Assembly: GCF_036186745.1 (NCBI RefSeq)
Contig: NZ_CP108086.1
Span: 2,480,001 to 2,544,000, forward strand
Direction: 5' to 3'
DNA length: 64,000 nucleotides
From: Microbispora hainanensis
Lineage (GTDB): Bacteria > Actinomycetota > Actinomycetes > Streptosporangiales > Streptosporangiaceae
Part shown: piece by piece, positions 25,696 through 34,108 of the stretch
Numbering within the stretch: the first letter of the stretch is position 1
How the letters are laid out: the number at the start of each line of letters is the position of its first letter
Position numbers and translations under genes: made by a program
Notes under the pieces: model-generated
What the model was told of the DNA's origin: nothing
The model's input: the letters and a program-made list of their open reading frames with translations, nothing else
Database searches by the model: none

Positions 25696-25959
25696 CGACT
25701 CAGCCGTGGGCGGCCTCGGTGACGGCCTCCCCCCGTGCGCGTGAGCACTCCAGCGGGCCCGGGATGGGATCGGCGCGCTCGGCGACGACGAGTATGGGCG
25801 GCTCATCAAGGGCGGCCTGGAGCGGGTGGCCGAGCAGTTGGGCGACACCGTCTGATCGCGCGCCCGGTTTGTCCTGACCGCCGCTGGGCCACAGCCGCGC
25901 GCCAGGATCCCCGTCCGCGCCAGGGCCCGGCGCGCGCCCGCCGGTCGGACCGGCTGGGC

Positions 25960-26649
25960 TCAGCGCTTGGCCACGAAGATGTGGGCGGCGGTCCGTGTGG
26001 GGAGCTCGGCGCGCTCCCCGCTGCTGCCGACCAGCAGGCCGCCGGGTGACGACGTCACGTTCACGACCGCGCCGGGCCGTACCCCTGCCTGCCGCAGGGC
26101 GTACATCAGCCGGGGGTCGGTCTGGAGCGGCTCCCCGATGCGCCGTACGACCACGCTCATGCTCGGTCCGGGCTGCAGATCGCCGAGGCTGACGACGCCC
26201 TCGCCGAGGAACGGATCCGTGGTCGGCCTCGCGCCGAGCTCCTCCAGGCCCGGGATCGGGTTGCCGTACGGCGACTCGGCCGGGTGTCCCAGCAGGTCGA
26301 GGACGCGGCGTTCGACGGCCTCGCTCATCACGTGCTCCCAGCGGCAGGCCTCCGCGTGGACGTGTTCCCACTCCAGCCCGATCACGTCGACGAGCAGGCA
26401 CTCCGCGAGGCGGTGCTTGCGCATCACGCGCGTGGCGATCCGCCGTCCCTGCTCCGTCAGCTCCAGGCGCCTGTCACCCGCGACGTACAGCAGACCGTCG
26501 CGCTCCATGCGCGCGACGGTCTGGCTGACGGTGGGGCCACGCGGGTGCAGGCGCTCGGCGATGCGGGCACGCAGGGGGACCACGCCGTCCTCCTCGAACT
26601 CCAGGACGGTACGGAGATACATCTCCGTGGTGTCGATGAGCCCGGACAT
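25960..26649 (-). CDS. ideR: Iron-dependent repressor IdeR/DtxR
   Basis: 229 aa. Winged helix 1-73 (IDTTEMYLRTVLEFEE; GPTVSQTVARMERDGLL), dimerisation and metal domain 74-140 (VMRKHRLAECLLVDVIGLEWEHVHAEACRWEHVMS contains Met, Cys, His and Glu metal ligands), and a C-terminal SH3-like domain with a Pro-rich linker. Residues correspond closely to mycobacterial IdeR. It represses siderophore genes when ferrous iron is bound. No iron box or siderophore gene is seen nearby. A PEBP relic follows on the same strand just upstream. Confidence 0.92.
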   Translation of the reverse strand: MSGLIDTTEMYLRTVLEFEEDGVVPLRARIAERLHPRGPTVSQTVARMERDGLLYVAGDRRLELTEQGRRIATRVMRKHRLAECLLVDVIGLEWEHVHAEACRWEHVMSEAVERRVLDLLGHPAESPYGNPIPGLEELGARPTTDPFLGEGVVSLGDLQPGPSMSVVVRRIGEPLQTDPRLMYALRQAGVRPGAVVNVTSSPGGLLVGSSGERAELPTRTAAHIFVAKR

Positions 26650-26657
26650 GCGGTTCG

Positions 26658-26870
26658 TCAGGCGGGGGTTTCGGCGGTCGCGATCAGGACCGCGCGGCCG
26701 AGGGTGTGGCCGGCCATGGTGAAGCCGAGGAGGGCCGGGGTGGCGTCGGCCGGGACGCCGATGGACTCGACGTCGAGGGCGTGTACGACGACGAAGTAGC
26801 GGTGCAGGCCGTGCCCCGCCGGCGGCGCGGCGCCGATGAAGCGGACCTCGCGGACGTCGTTGGGCGAGCA
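26658..26870 (-). pseudogene. 3' remnant of a YbhB/YbcL (PEBP) family gene
   Basis: The minus strand encodes the C-terminal half of a PEBP protein (FIGAAPPAGHG, YFVVVHALDVES, PALLGFTMAGHTLGRAVL), ending in TGA at 26658-26660. The 5' half is absent, and the sequence changes abruptly near 26870 to an AT-rich palindrome that serves the GntR gene. An insertion/deletion event has removed the rest. Its reading frame differs from the adjacent ideR gene. Confidence 0.8.
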
Positions 26871-26872
26871 TC

Positions 26873-26886
26873 AATAATCGATTATT
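26873..26886. promoter_or_regulatory. GntR operator, 14-bp palindrome
   Basis: AATAATCGATTATT is a perfect palindrome, and a related half-site TAATCGTCTA follows at 26891-26900. It is strikingly AT-rich in this GC-rich region and lies 25 bp before the GntR start, so it is probably the regulator's own operator. Confidence 0.6.
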
Positions 26887-26910
26887 TGTGTAATCGTCTA
26901 TGATGTGTGC

Positions 26911-27606
26911 ATGGATCAGGTCGCCCCTCCGGCTTCCCCGGGGAAGCAGATGCTCTCCGAGCAGGTCTACGCCCACCTGCGGGACGCGATCATGCGCGGG
27001 GTCTACGCTCCCGGTGACGCCCTCAAACCGCAGGACATCGCCAAGGAACAGGGCGTGAGCCTGGCGGTGGTGCGCGAGGCGCTCGTACGGGTGGTCGGTG
27101 AGGGGCTCGCCGACCGGCTGCCCAACCGCGGCTTCGCCGTCCCGGCCTTCTCCGACCGCCGCTGGCAGGAGATCGCCGAGGCCCGCCGGACCATCGAACC
27201 GGTCGTGCTGCGCATGTCCATCGAGCGCGGTGACGTCGACTGGGAGGCCCGGGTGCGAGCCGCCCACCACCGTCTGGCCCGCACCCCTGCGTTCGTACGG
27301 GAGGAGGGCGAGCACTACAGCAGCGCATGGTCGGAGGCCCATCGGGTCTTCCACCGCACGCTGCTGGAGGGCTGCGGCAACCCCGTCCTGCTGGAGACCT
27401 TCGACCGGATGTGGACCGCGAGCGAGCTGGCCCGCCGCTGGGCGGCGCAGCGCGACCCCGGCAGGGACGGCATCGGCGAGCATCGCAGGCTGGAGGAGGC
27501 GGCGCTGGCCCGCGACGCCGATACCGCCGCCGAGGTCCTGGCCCGGCACCTCACCCAGACCGCGGCCGCTCTGACCGGCGACGCCCGGCAGGCCGATGAA
27601 GCATAA
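26911..27606 (+). CDS. GntR-family regulator (FCD/FadR type)
   Basis: 231 aa. Winged helix about 15-75 (SEQVYAHLRDAIMRGVYAPG; IAKEQGVSLAVVREALVRV) followed by an all-helical FCD ligand domain with metal-binding Asp/His-type residues (FHRTLLEGCGN; HRRLEEAAL). ATG 26911 is preferred to GTG 26905. It precedes an SDR gene in the same direction (120-bp gap) and probably regulates it. The promoter contains a perfect palindrome. Confidence 0.87.
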   Translation: MDQVAPPASPGKQMLSEQVYAHLRDAIMRGVYAPGDALKPQDIAKEQGVSLAVVREALVRVVGEGLADRLPNRGFAVPAFSDRRWQEIAEARRTIEPVVLRMSIERGDVDWEARVRAAHHRLARTPAFVREEGEHYSSAWSEAHRVFHRTLLEGCGNPVLLETFDRMWTASELARRWAAQRDPGRDGIGEHRRLEEAALARDADTAAEVLARHLTQTAAALTGDARQADEA

Positions 27607-27726
27607 GTGTTCCTATTACGCTCTTCCGGCCTCTCGCCGTCGCCCGTGGAGGCGCCGCTCGTGCAGGCAGCGCCCGCGCAGGCCGCAGCAAGCTCCCGTA
27701 GATCTCAATCCACGAAAGGGGCGGAA

Positions 27727-28530
27727 GTGGGCTCTTCGTACGTTGTCACCGGAGGCGGCCGCGGAGTCGGACGTGCGGTCGTCGAACGGCTCCTCGCCGC
27801 CGCGAACAGCGCCGCCGCGAACAGCGCCGACGGGAACAGCGTCGTCGTGATCGAGTTCGACCCGTCGGCGCTCGAGTGGACCCGCACCCACCCGGCCGGT
27901 TCGCGGGTCATCGCGGTGGCCGGGGACGCCGCGGACGAGGCCGTCGCGGAGCGGGCCGCCGACCTGGCGCAGGCCGCGGGCCCGCTGGCCGGCTGGGTCA
28001 ACAACGCCGCCGTGTTCCGCGAGGCGTCACTGGACTGCCCGCCGGCGCGCGAGGTCCTGGAGCACATCGACGCCAACCTCGCCCCCGCGGTCGTCGGCTG
28101 CATGACGGCGATCCGCCGCTTCCTCAGCGCCGGCGCGGGCGGGGCGATCGTCAACGTCTCCTCTCACCAGGCGCAGCGGCCGGTGCGCGGCTCCTTGCCG
28201 TACGCGACGGCGAAGGCCGCGGTCGAAGGGCTCACCCGGGCGCTCGCCGTCAACTACGGACCCCAAGGCGTACGGGTCAACGCCGTCGCCCTCGGCTCGA
28301 TCGGCACCGAACGCTATGAGGCGTTCCTGCAAAGCCAGGAGCCCGCGGCGGCCGCACGCATCGAGAACGAGATGAGCCTGCTGCATCCGGTCGGCAGGGT
28401 CGGACGCCCTGAGGAAGTGGCCGCCGCCATCGCCTATCTGCTGTCCGACGACGCGAGTTTCGTCAACGGCGCGACCATCCCGGTCGACGGAGGCCGGTCG
28501 ATACTCGGACGCGACCCCGAGGAAGCCTGA
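27727..28530 (+). CDS. Short-chain dehydrogenase/reductase
   Basis: 267 aa. Rossmann signature TGGGRGVG (about 8-15), NNAA (about 93), catalytic Ser in NVSSHQ and YATAK (Tyr/Lys), and a C-terminal VDGGRS. Classical SDR, NAD(P)-dependent; the substrate is not evident. GTG 27727 has AAAGGGG upstream. A tandem Ala-Asn-Ser repeat (AANSAAANSADGNS) in the third strand region is odd and enlarges the loop after the first helix. Downstream of the GntR regulator. Confidence 0.87.
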   Translation: MGSSYVVTGGGRGVGRAVVERLLAAANSAAANSADGNSVVVIEFDPSALEWTRTHPAGSRVIAVAGDAADEAVAERAADLAQAAGPLAGWVNNAAVFREASLDCPPAREVLEHIDANLAPAVVGCMTAIRRFLSAGAGGAIVNVSSHQAQRPVRGSLPYATAKAAVEGLTRALAVNYGPQGVRVNAVALGSIGTERYEAFLQSQEPAAAARIENEMSLLHPVGRVGRPEEVAAAIAYLLSDDASFVNGATIPVDGGRSILGRDPEEA

Positions 28531-28534
28531 AACT

Positions 28535-29392
28535 TCACAGCCGGGCCGTGACACCGGCGACGCGGGCGAGGTCGAGCTTGGTCTCGTCCTCGCTGCCCGG
28601 GACGGCCGTGTAGATGACGATCTTCAGGTCGTTGTCCGGGTCGGCGAGCACGTCGCAGTCGACGGTGATGTCGCCGATCATCGGATGGCGGATCGTCTTG
28701 CGCTCCTCGGCGTGGCGGCCGACGGCGCCGGAGTGCCACAACCGGGCGAACCGCGGGTTGCCGTCCAGCGTCCGGCGGATCAGCCCGCTGAGGCGGGCGT
28801 CCTGCGGATAACGGCCGGAGGCGCGGCGCAGGTCGGCGACGATGGCCCGGTCGGTCGCCTCCACGTTCTCCGAGATCACAGGCCATGCCGCGAGGCGCCC
28901 CCGATCGGACGGCACGGGAAAACGCGAGCGCACCAGATTGCGCTCCTCCGGCGCGAGCACGGAAGGGTCGCCGAGGAGCGCCGCCCAGCTCCGGTTCCAC
29001 CACAGCAACCGCCAGTCGGCGGCGAACACGGCGACCGGCGCGTCGCCCAGGCGGGTGAGCACCCGCTGCATCCCGGGTGGAACGTGGTCACTGATCACGC
29101 CGTCCGAGGGCGGCTGCAGCCCGGCGAGCCGATAGAGGTGGTCGCGCTCGGCGGCGTCGAGTTGCAGCGCCCGCCCCAGCGCGGCGGCGACCTGCGCGGA
29201 CGGCGTGGTCGCCCGGCCCTGCTCCAGCCGTACGACGTAGTCCACCGAGACGCCCGCGAGGTCGGCCAGCTCCTCGCGGCGCAGCCCGGCCGCACGGCGT
29301 ACGCGACCGGCGGGCAGTCCGACAGCCGCGGGCGAGAGCCGGTCGCGCCAGGCGCGGATCGTCGCGCCGAGGCTCGTCTCGTCTGTCGTCAT
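28535..29392 (-). CDS. XRE-type regulator with MmyB-like ligand domain
   Basis: 285 aa. Residues 1-90 are a helix-turn-helix (RREELADLAGVSVDYVVRLEQGR), and 100-270 are a PAS-like MmyB domain (VAVFAADWRLLWWNRSWAALLG; DCDVLADPDNDLKIVIYTA). Such proteins bind a lipid or fatty acid and repress adjacent oxidoreductase genes. It is divergent from the SDR at 29495, whose promoter it likely controls. It ends 2 bp after the convergent SDR at 28530. Confidence 0.88.
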   Translation of the reverse strand: MTTDETSLGATIRAWRDRLSPAAVGLPAGRVRRAAGLRREELADLAGVSVDYVVRLEQGRATTPSAQVAAALGRALQLDAAERDHLYRLAGLQPPSDGVISDHVPPGMQRVLTRLGDAPVAVFAADWRLLWWNRSWAALLGDPSVLAPEERNLVRSRFPVPSDRGRLAAWPVISENVEATDRAIVADLRRASGRYPQDARLSGLIRRTLDGNPRFARLWHSGAVGRHAEERKTIRHPMIGDITVDCDVLADPDNDLKIVIYTAVPGSEDETKLDLARVAGVTARL

Positions 29393-29494
29393 GTGCCCCA
29401 TTCTGCGGCGGCGGCCGGAGGCCAGGGTGGTACTGCCTGTCCTACCGGCGAGCTCTCCCTGGCTGTGCGCACCCGGAAGGACGACGCTCGACGC

Positions 29495-30190
29495 ATGACC
29501 ATCACCTTCATCACCGGGGCCAACAAGGGCCTCGGATTCGAGACCGCCCGCCGCCTCGTCGACCTCGGCCACACCGTCGTCCTCGGTGCCCGGGACCCCG
29601 AGCGCGGGCAGGCGGCGGCCGGCAAGCTCGGTGTACGGTTCGTGCGAATCGACGTGACGGACGACGCGTCCGTCGCCGCCGCGGCGGAAGACGTCGCCGC
29701 GCACGAGGGCCGCGTCGACGTCCTGATCAACAATGCCGGGATCATCGGCGCGCACGTGCCCGCCGACGAGCTGACCTCGGCCCACGCCCTGGAGGTCTAC
29801 CAGACGAACGTCGTGGGCATCATCCGCGTGACCAGCTCCTTCCTGCCGCTTCTCCGCAAGTCGGAGCACCCGGCGATCGTCAACGTGAGCAGCGGCACGG
29901 GCTCGTTCGCGCTGACCCACGACCCCGGCCGGGTGGAGTCGACGGTGGTGGGGCCGCTGTACACGTCGTCGAAGTCCGCGGTGACGATGCTCACGACGCA
30001 GTACGCGAAGGCGTTGCCCGGCATCCGGGTCAACGCCGCCGACCCCGGCTACACGGCGACCGACCTCAACGGGCACAGCGGCCACCAGACCGTGACGGAG
30101 GGGACCGACGCGATCGTGACGCTGGCGACCGAGGGGGCCGACGCCGGAACCGGCCGGTTCATCGACCGTTCCGGGCCCGTGCCGTGGTGA
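29495..30190 (+). CDS. Short-chain dehydrogenase (carbonyl reductase type)
   Basis: 231 aa. Nucleotide site TGANKGLG (8-15), NNAG, Ser in NVSSG and YTSSKSA (Tyr/Lys catalytic pair), with no long C-terminal extension. This pattern fits NADPH-dependent carbonyl reductases. Expressed from the gap shared with the MmyB-like regulator, a common pairing in actinomycetes. ATG 29495 has a weak ribosome binding site. Confidence 0.87.
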   Translation: MTITFITGANKGLGFETARRLVDLGHTVVLGARDPERGQAAAGKLGVRFVRIDVTDDASVAAAAEDVAAHEGRVDVLINNAGIIGAHVPADELTSAHALEVYQTNVVGIIRVTSSFLPLLRKSEHPAIVNVSSGTGSFALTHDPGRVESTVVGPLYTSSKSAVTMLTTQYAKALPGIRVNAADPGYTATDLNGHSGHQTVTEGTDAIVTLATEGADAGTGRFIDRSGPVPW

Positions 30191-30254
30191 CAGGCGTAGT
30201 GGTGGCTGCCGAGACCGTTTTGAGCGGGTCGCGGCCGGTGGCTACCGTTTTCCG

Positions 30255-30884
30255 GTGATCACCTTGGCTGACGTCCTCGCTCGCGCGGCCTGCGGGCACC
30301 CGCCCGAGCCGGGCGGCGGTCCGACCGTCGTTCCGCAGCCGTCCGCGCGGCACGCGGGGGTCATCGCCTTCACCGCGCACAACGTGATCTTCGCCGATGT
30401 CGGCGAGGACTGGATCAGGTCACGGCTGCCCGCCGACGATCTGTCGGCGCCGCTCAACCCGCCGTTCCTCGGCGACCTGGAGGAACGCACGGGACGCCGG
30501 GTGAACAACATCGACATGCTCGCCCTGGCCGCCCCCGCCGAAGGTCCCCCGCCCGTCGAGCTGGCCGAAGTCACCGACGCCGCCCATCCGCGCGTCGAGC
30601 GTGCCCATCTCTATCGCGACGACGTACGCGTCTGGACCTGTCCGGGCGGGCTCGTGCTCGTCGGACGGGGAGTGGGCGGGCGGTGGGAGGTCGCGATCGA
30701 GGTCGAGCCGGCCGCTCGTGGGCGCGGCCTCGGCCGCACCCTCGCCCGTGCGGCCCGGCATCTCACCCCCCACCCGCTCTGGGCGCAGATCGCCCCGGGC
30801 AACGCCGCGAGCGTACGGGCGTTCCTCGCCGCGGGATACGTGCCGATCGGCGCCGAGGCGCTCCTCGTCCCGCCTGCTGAGTGA
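30255..30884 (+). CDS. GNAT-family acetyltransferase
   Basis: 209 aa. The acetyl-CoA site is RGRGLGRTLARAA (Q/R-x-x-G-x-G/A, about 156-168), preceded by the beta-strand VAIEVEPA and followed by NAASVRAFLAAGY. The first 100 residues are family-specific and probably hold the acceptor site, which cannot be deduced. GTG start. Convergent with the barstar gene (17 bp apart). Confidence 0.82.
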   Translation: MITLADVLARAACGHPPEPGGGPTVVPQPSARHAGVIAFTAHNVIFADVGEDWIRSRLPADDLSAPLNPPFLGDLEERTGRRVNNIDMLALAAPAEGPPPVELAEVTDAAHPRVERAHLYRDDVRVWTCPGGLVLVGRGVGGRWEVAIEVEPAARGRGLGRTLARAARHLTPHPLWAQIAPGNAASVRAFLAAGYVPIGAEALLVPPAE

Positions 30885-30901
30885 AGGGCCGTACGGGCAG
30901 G

Positions 30902-31270
30902 TCAGGGCAGAGACTCGGTCAGGCGGCGGCGGAGCCGGGGCTCGTGAGCGGGGTCCGTGTGGAGGGTCAGGGTCAGCCCGGCCTCGGCGGCGTCGGCGAG
31001 GACGGCGAGCAGGGTGGCGAACTGCCCGGGAGGCTCCGCGGCGAGCAGCTCCTCGGCGTGCTCCACGGCCAGATGGACCGGCCCGACATCGCGCAGGGAG
31101 TCGGTGAGGGCGTCCCAGTTGCGGCCGAAGTACGCCGGGAGCCGCAGGGCCCGTGCCACCTCGTCGAAGAAGGCGGCACGGGTCCGGCAGGCCCGTCCGT
31201 CGACGACCGCCGGGGCCGTGTCGGTGGTCACCGTGAGCCACGGGGGCAGCGGACGCTCGGCGGAGGCCAT
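30902..31270 (-). CDS. Barstar-family ribonuclease inhibitor
   Basis: 122 aa. The barstar core ALRLPAYFGRNWDALTDSLRD, with the key Tyr/Phe-Gly-x-Asn-x-Asp segment, lies at about 41-61, followed by the acidic helix (VEHAEELLAAEPPGQF). No signal peptide, so cytosolic. It is the gene directly after the secreted ribonuclease (8-bp gap), the standard order for protection of the producer before secretion. Confidence 0.9.
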   Translation of the reverse strand: MASAERPLPPWLTVTTDTAPAVVDGRACRTRAAFFDEVARALRLPAYFGRNWDALTDSLRDVGPVHLAVEHAEELLAAEPPGQFATLLAVLADAAEAGLTLTLHTDPAHEPRLRRRLTESLP

Positions 31271-31278
31271 AGGGGTCC

Positions 31279-31692
31279 TTAAAGCCGGTAGAAGTCGGTG
31301 TAGTGGTTGGGCGAGAACCAGGTCACGCCGGTGCTGCGGTTGACGACGATCCGGTACGCGTCACGCGAGGCGCCCCGCGCACGGGAGTAGACGTCGTACT
31401 CGTAGTAGGTGGCGCCGGCCGGAAGCCGGCCCTCCCGGTTGTAGAAGCGCCCGCCGGTGTAGTTGTACCTGCCGTCCGGCCAGGAGTACCAGCCGCTGCT
31501 GGTGGGATAGCCCTTCCCGGCCCAGATCGTGTTCGCCGAGCGGGCGTCCGCGCAGCGCGAGATGGTGCAGGAGTTGTAGACCGACGCGTGGGCGGGGGTG
31601 GTGCCGGTCACCCCGGTGAGGGACACGATGGCGGCGATCACGACGGCGAGCCGTCCCGGCCAGGACGGCCGGAAGCGTCGCGGAGTCTGCAC
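31279..31692 (-). CDS. Secreted guanyl-specific ribonuclease (RNase Sa/barnase family)
   Basis: 137 aa. Signal peptide 1-36 ending in AHA; mature part of about 100 residues with a Cys pair (NSCTISRC). Catalytic residues of the RNase N1/Sa type are visible: Glu in YYEYDV, Arg in AYRIVV and His in PNHYTDF near the C-terminus. GTG 31692 has AAGGAGG upstream and fits better than the ATG 33 bp earlier. It would degrade RNA outside the cell as a nutrient enzyme or toxin; the barstar gene follows. Confidence 0.9.
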   Translation of the reverse strand: MQTPRRFRPSWPGRLAVVIAAIVSLTGVTGTTPAHASVYNSCTISRCADARSANTIWAGKGYPTSSGWYSWPDGRYNYTGGRFYNREGRLPAGATYYEYDVYSRARGASRDAYRIVVNRSTGVTWFSPNHYTDFYRL

Positions 31693-31847
31693 GAGACCTC
31701 CTTGTGGGGGCGAGGGGACAGACATTCGCCAGCATCACCTCGAAACCGGGACGAACCAAGATAGAGATCGGTGAACTCCCGTCGTCCTTTTCCGATATGC
31801 CCTTGTGCAGGCTTCGTTCCCCCCACGGATAGATCCAGGATTGACGC

Positions 31848-32675
31848 ATGAACGACACGTACGCGCTGGATCCGGCGGCGAAGGCCGGTTACGTGCTGGA
31901 GTTCGAGGACACCTTCGACGGGGACGAGCTCGACGAGAGCCGCTGGATCCCGCGTTATCTGCCCCAATGGACCACACGCGCCGCCTCGGCGGCCCGATAT
32001 CGCGTGGCGGACGGCCACCTGCGCCTGCTGATCGAGGAGGACCAGCCGCCGTGGTCGCCGGAGATGGAGGGCCGGATGCGGGTGTCCTCACTGCAGACGG
32101 GCGTGTTCTCCGGGCCGGTGGGCAGCGCCGTCGGCCAGCACGGCCGGGGCGGCCGGGCCGTCGTCCGCGAGGCACAGGACGAGGCGCGGCTCTACACCCC
32201 GCACTTCGGCCTGATCGAGATGCGCGCCCGGGCCACCGACGATCCGCGCGCCATGGTCGCACTGTGGATGATCGGTTTCGAGGACGCGCCCGAGCGGTCC
32301 GCGGAGATCTGCGTCTGCGAGATCTTCGGACGTGACGTACGCCCGGACGCGACGGCGGTCGGCATGGGCGTCCACCCGTTCGGCGACCCCACGATCACCG
32401 ACGAGTTCGCCGCCGAGGTCCTCCCCATCGACGCGCGTGAGTTCCACGTGTACGCGGCCGAGTGGACCCCGGACCGGGTGACGTTCTTCGTGGACGGCCG
32501 GCACGTCAAGACCATCCGGCAGTCCCCGGACTATCCGATGCAGCTCATGCTCGGCATCTACGAGTTTCCCGACCTTCCCGACGCTCTCGGTGCCGAGGGG
32601 CCCGAGCGGGTGGGGCCGTACCCCAAGGAGTTCGTGGTCGACTACGTGCGGGGCTACCGGCCGGTGGTGGACTGA
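31848..32675 (+). CDS. GH16-like (laminarinase-type) protein with an altered catalytic motif
   Basis: 275 aa. Concanavalin-like jelly roll: FEDTFDGDELDESRW at the start, FGLIEMRARA, an FHVYAAEW...VTFFVDG stretch and a final VDYVRGY. The GH16 active-site motif, normally E-x-D-x-(x)-E, is EICVCE here, so both Glu are kept but the Asp is Cys. No signal peptide is present, so it is probably cytosolic, unlike most GH16 enzymes. It may act on an unusual glycan, or have lost activity and only bind sugar. Confidence 0.8.
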   Translation: MNDTYALDPAAKAGYVLEFEDTFDGDELDESRWIPRYLPQWTTRAASAARYRVADGHLRLLIEEDQPPWSPEMEGRMRVSSLQTGVFSGPVGSAVGQHGRGGRAVVREAQDEARLYTPHFGLIEMRARATDDPRAMVALWMIGFEDAPERSAEICVCEIFGRDVRPDATAVGMGVHPFGDPTITDEFAAEVLPIDAREFHVYAAEWTPDRVTFFVDGRHVKTIRQSPDYPMQLMLGIYEFPDLPDALGAEGPERVGPYPKEFVVDYVRGYRPVVD

Positions 32676-32845
32676 AACGCGACTGGTGGGTATGAGGCAT
32701 TTAGGGCGTCATGTTCTGATACTGAGCCGGCGCATCGTCCTGGTCGCGTCTGTCGCGGGTGGTGGCCCGGAAGCGCGTTCAGGAGCGGTGAGCGACGACC
32801 GGTGCCGGCCGGGGCTGGTCTCCGGCCGGCACGTCCCCCCGATGC

Positions 32846-32968
32846 TCACCCGAACAGCTTGACCAGCAGCAGGATGATGAGCGCCCAGCAGACAAGACCC
32901 GCGACGACGACCGCGATGAGTCCGCGAAGCCGATACCGTTTGCCGGGTGGACCGGATGGCTCGTCCAC
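32846..32968 (-). CDS. 40-residue single-helix membrane protein
   Basis: GTG start at 32968 with GGAGGG just upstream. Twenty polar/basic residues (VDEPSGPPGKRYRLRG) precede one transmembrane helix (LIAVVVAGLVCWALIILLLV) and a KLFG end. Similar tiny membrane proteins are frequent in actinomycetes, and their role is unknown. Gaps on both sides (32676-32845, 32969-33177) hold nothing recognisable. Confidence 0.6.
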   Translation of the reverse strand: MDEPSGPPGKRYRLRGLIAVVVAGLVCWALIILLLVKLFG

Positions 32969-33177
32969 GTTCCCTCCACGTCGGGGCGTGTTCCGGCGTA
33001 CGCCCCGCCTTGTGCAGATACCCCCGCGGGCAATGGCCCGTTCGTCACCCACAGTGATGTGTTTGTTGCCTATTGGCAGCACGCGCTCGCTCCCCCGATG
33101 GAACCAGTGTGGAGGGTAACGCGTTCCGGGTCCTCCGATTCCGGCCGGTCCCGGGTTCGCGTGAATAGGCTGCGGAC

Positions 33178-33636
33178 ATGCGGATCTTCACGAACCTCTC
33201 GGAACTCAAGGCGGCCAAGGGCGAGCATCTCGGATACACCGACTGGCGAGAGATCAGCCAGGAGAGGGTGAACGCCTTCGCCGACGCGACGGACGACCAC
33301 CAGTGGATCCACGTGGACCTGGACCGGGCGAAGGAGAGCCCGTTCGGCGGCACCATCGCCCACGGATATCTCACGCTCTCGCTGCTGCCGTCGCTGCTCG
33401 GCGAGCTCTACCGCGTGGACGGCCTGCGCATGGCCATCAACTACGGGCTCAACAAGGTGCGCTTCTCGCGGCCGGTTCCCGTCGGGTCCCGCGTACGGGC
33501 GGGGGCGGAGATCGTCGACGTCAAGGGCACTCCTTCGGGCACCCTCGCGAACCTCCGCGTCACGATCGAGATCGAGGGAGCCGACAGGCCGGCCTGCGTC
33601 GCCGACACGCTCACGCTCTTCGTCCCTCAGGAGTGA
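33178..33636 (+). CDS. MaoC-family (R)-specific hydratase
   Basis: 152 aa. The hot-dog fold and catalytic pair are in FADATDDHQWIHVD (Asp/His) and PFGGTIAHGYLTLS, exactly the hydratase-2 pattern. Family members hydrate enoyl-CoA in fatty-acid or polyketide metabolism. Monocistronic, with its own start at ATG 33178; tRNA-Arg follows. Confidence 0.9.
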   Translation: MRIFTNLSELKAAKGEHLGYTDWREISQERVNAFADATDDHQWIHVDLDRAKESPFGGTIAHGYLTLSLLPSLLGELYRVDGLRMAINYGLNKVRFSRPVPVGSRVRAGAEIVDVKGTPSGTLANLRVTIEIEGADRPACVADTLTLFVPQE

Positions 33637-33757
33637 CCCGACCCGCGCGTACGGGACGGCTTGACCGGGGGCGGAGCGCCTTATTGGCGCAAGCAGGGGT
33701 GACGGGTCTGGTAGAGTTACACCCGTTGCAGGGCACCGCAGGTGAACAAGCAGCAAA

Positions 33758-33830
33758 GCGGCCGTAGCTCAATGGATAGAGCATCTGACTACGGATCAGA
33801 AGGTTAGGGGTTCGAGTCCTCTCGGCCGCG
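33758..33830 (+). tRNA. tRNA-Arg (ACG anticodon)
   Basis: 73-nt cloverleaf with a GCGGCCG/CGGCCGC acceptor stem, D-arm GCTCAATGGATAGAGC, ACG anticodon in the loop GACTACGGATC and GGTTCGAGTCC T-arm. CCA is not encoded. An integrase relic follows it. Confidence 0.96.
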
Positions 33831-33840
33831 CACATCATAG

Positions 33841-33877
33841 AAGGCCCGTGACCAGGGAAAACCTGGAAACGGGCCTT
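33841..33877 (+). terminator. Terminator after tRNA-Arg
   Basis: A 9-bp outer stem (33841-33849/33869-33877) with an inner CCAGG/CCTGG stem, followed by a T-rich stretch (GTTTT at 33880). Confidence 0.75.
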
Positions 33878-33891
33878 AGTGTTTTCGGGCT

Positions 33892-34070
33892 TCACGCGGT
33901 CTCTTCCGTGTCTGTGGGAGCCACCTTGGGAGCCACCCGTTTCGGTCCGCCCAGTAGAGCGCTCGAAATGGCTTCCGTCGCCGCTCGCTCGTCGCCCTCC
34001 ATGAGGTGCCCGTGCACGGCTCGCCAGATGATGCCGTAGCGTCACAGAAGGTGACGGCGATACTGGGAGC
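33892..34070 (-). pseudogene. Integrase C-terminal relic next to tRNA-Arg
   Basis: The minus strand reads VHGHLMEGDERAATEAISS, then ALLGGPKRVAPKVAP to a TGA at 33892-33894, the characteristic tail of an actinophage-type tyrosine recombinase. Just upstream a frameshift and a stop separate it from SIAVTF, the remains of the GHSSI-type box. No core domain is left. It shows that an element was once integrated at this tRNA. Confidence 0.75.
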
Positions 34071-34108
34071 CAGGCGGCCCCACAGTGCCTGCGGGTCTGC
34101 GATCCACC

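Noticed and set aside
25766..25855. Short + strand peptide ending GLERVAEQLGDTV
   Set aside because: It may be a gene remnant, but it is too short to assign to any family.
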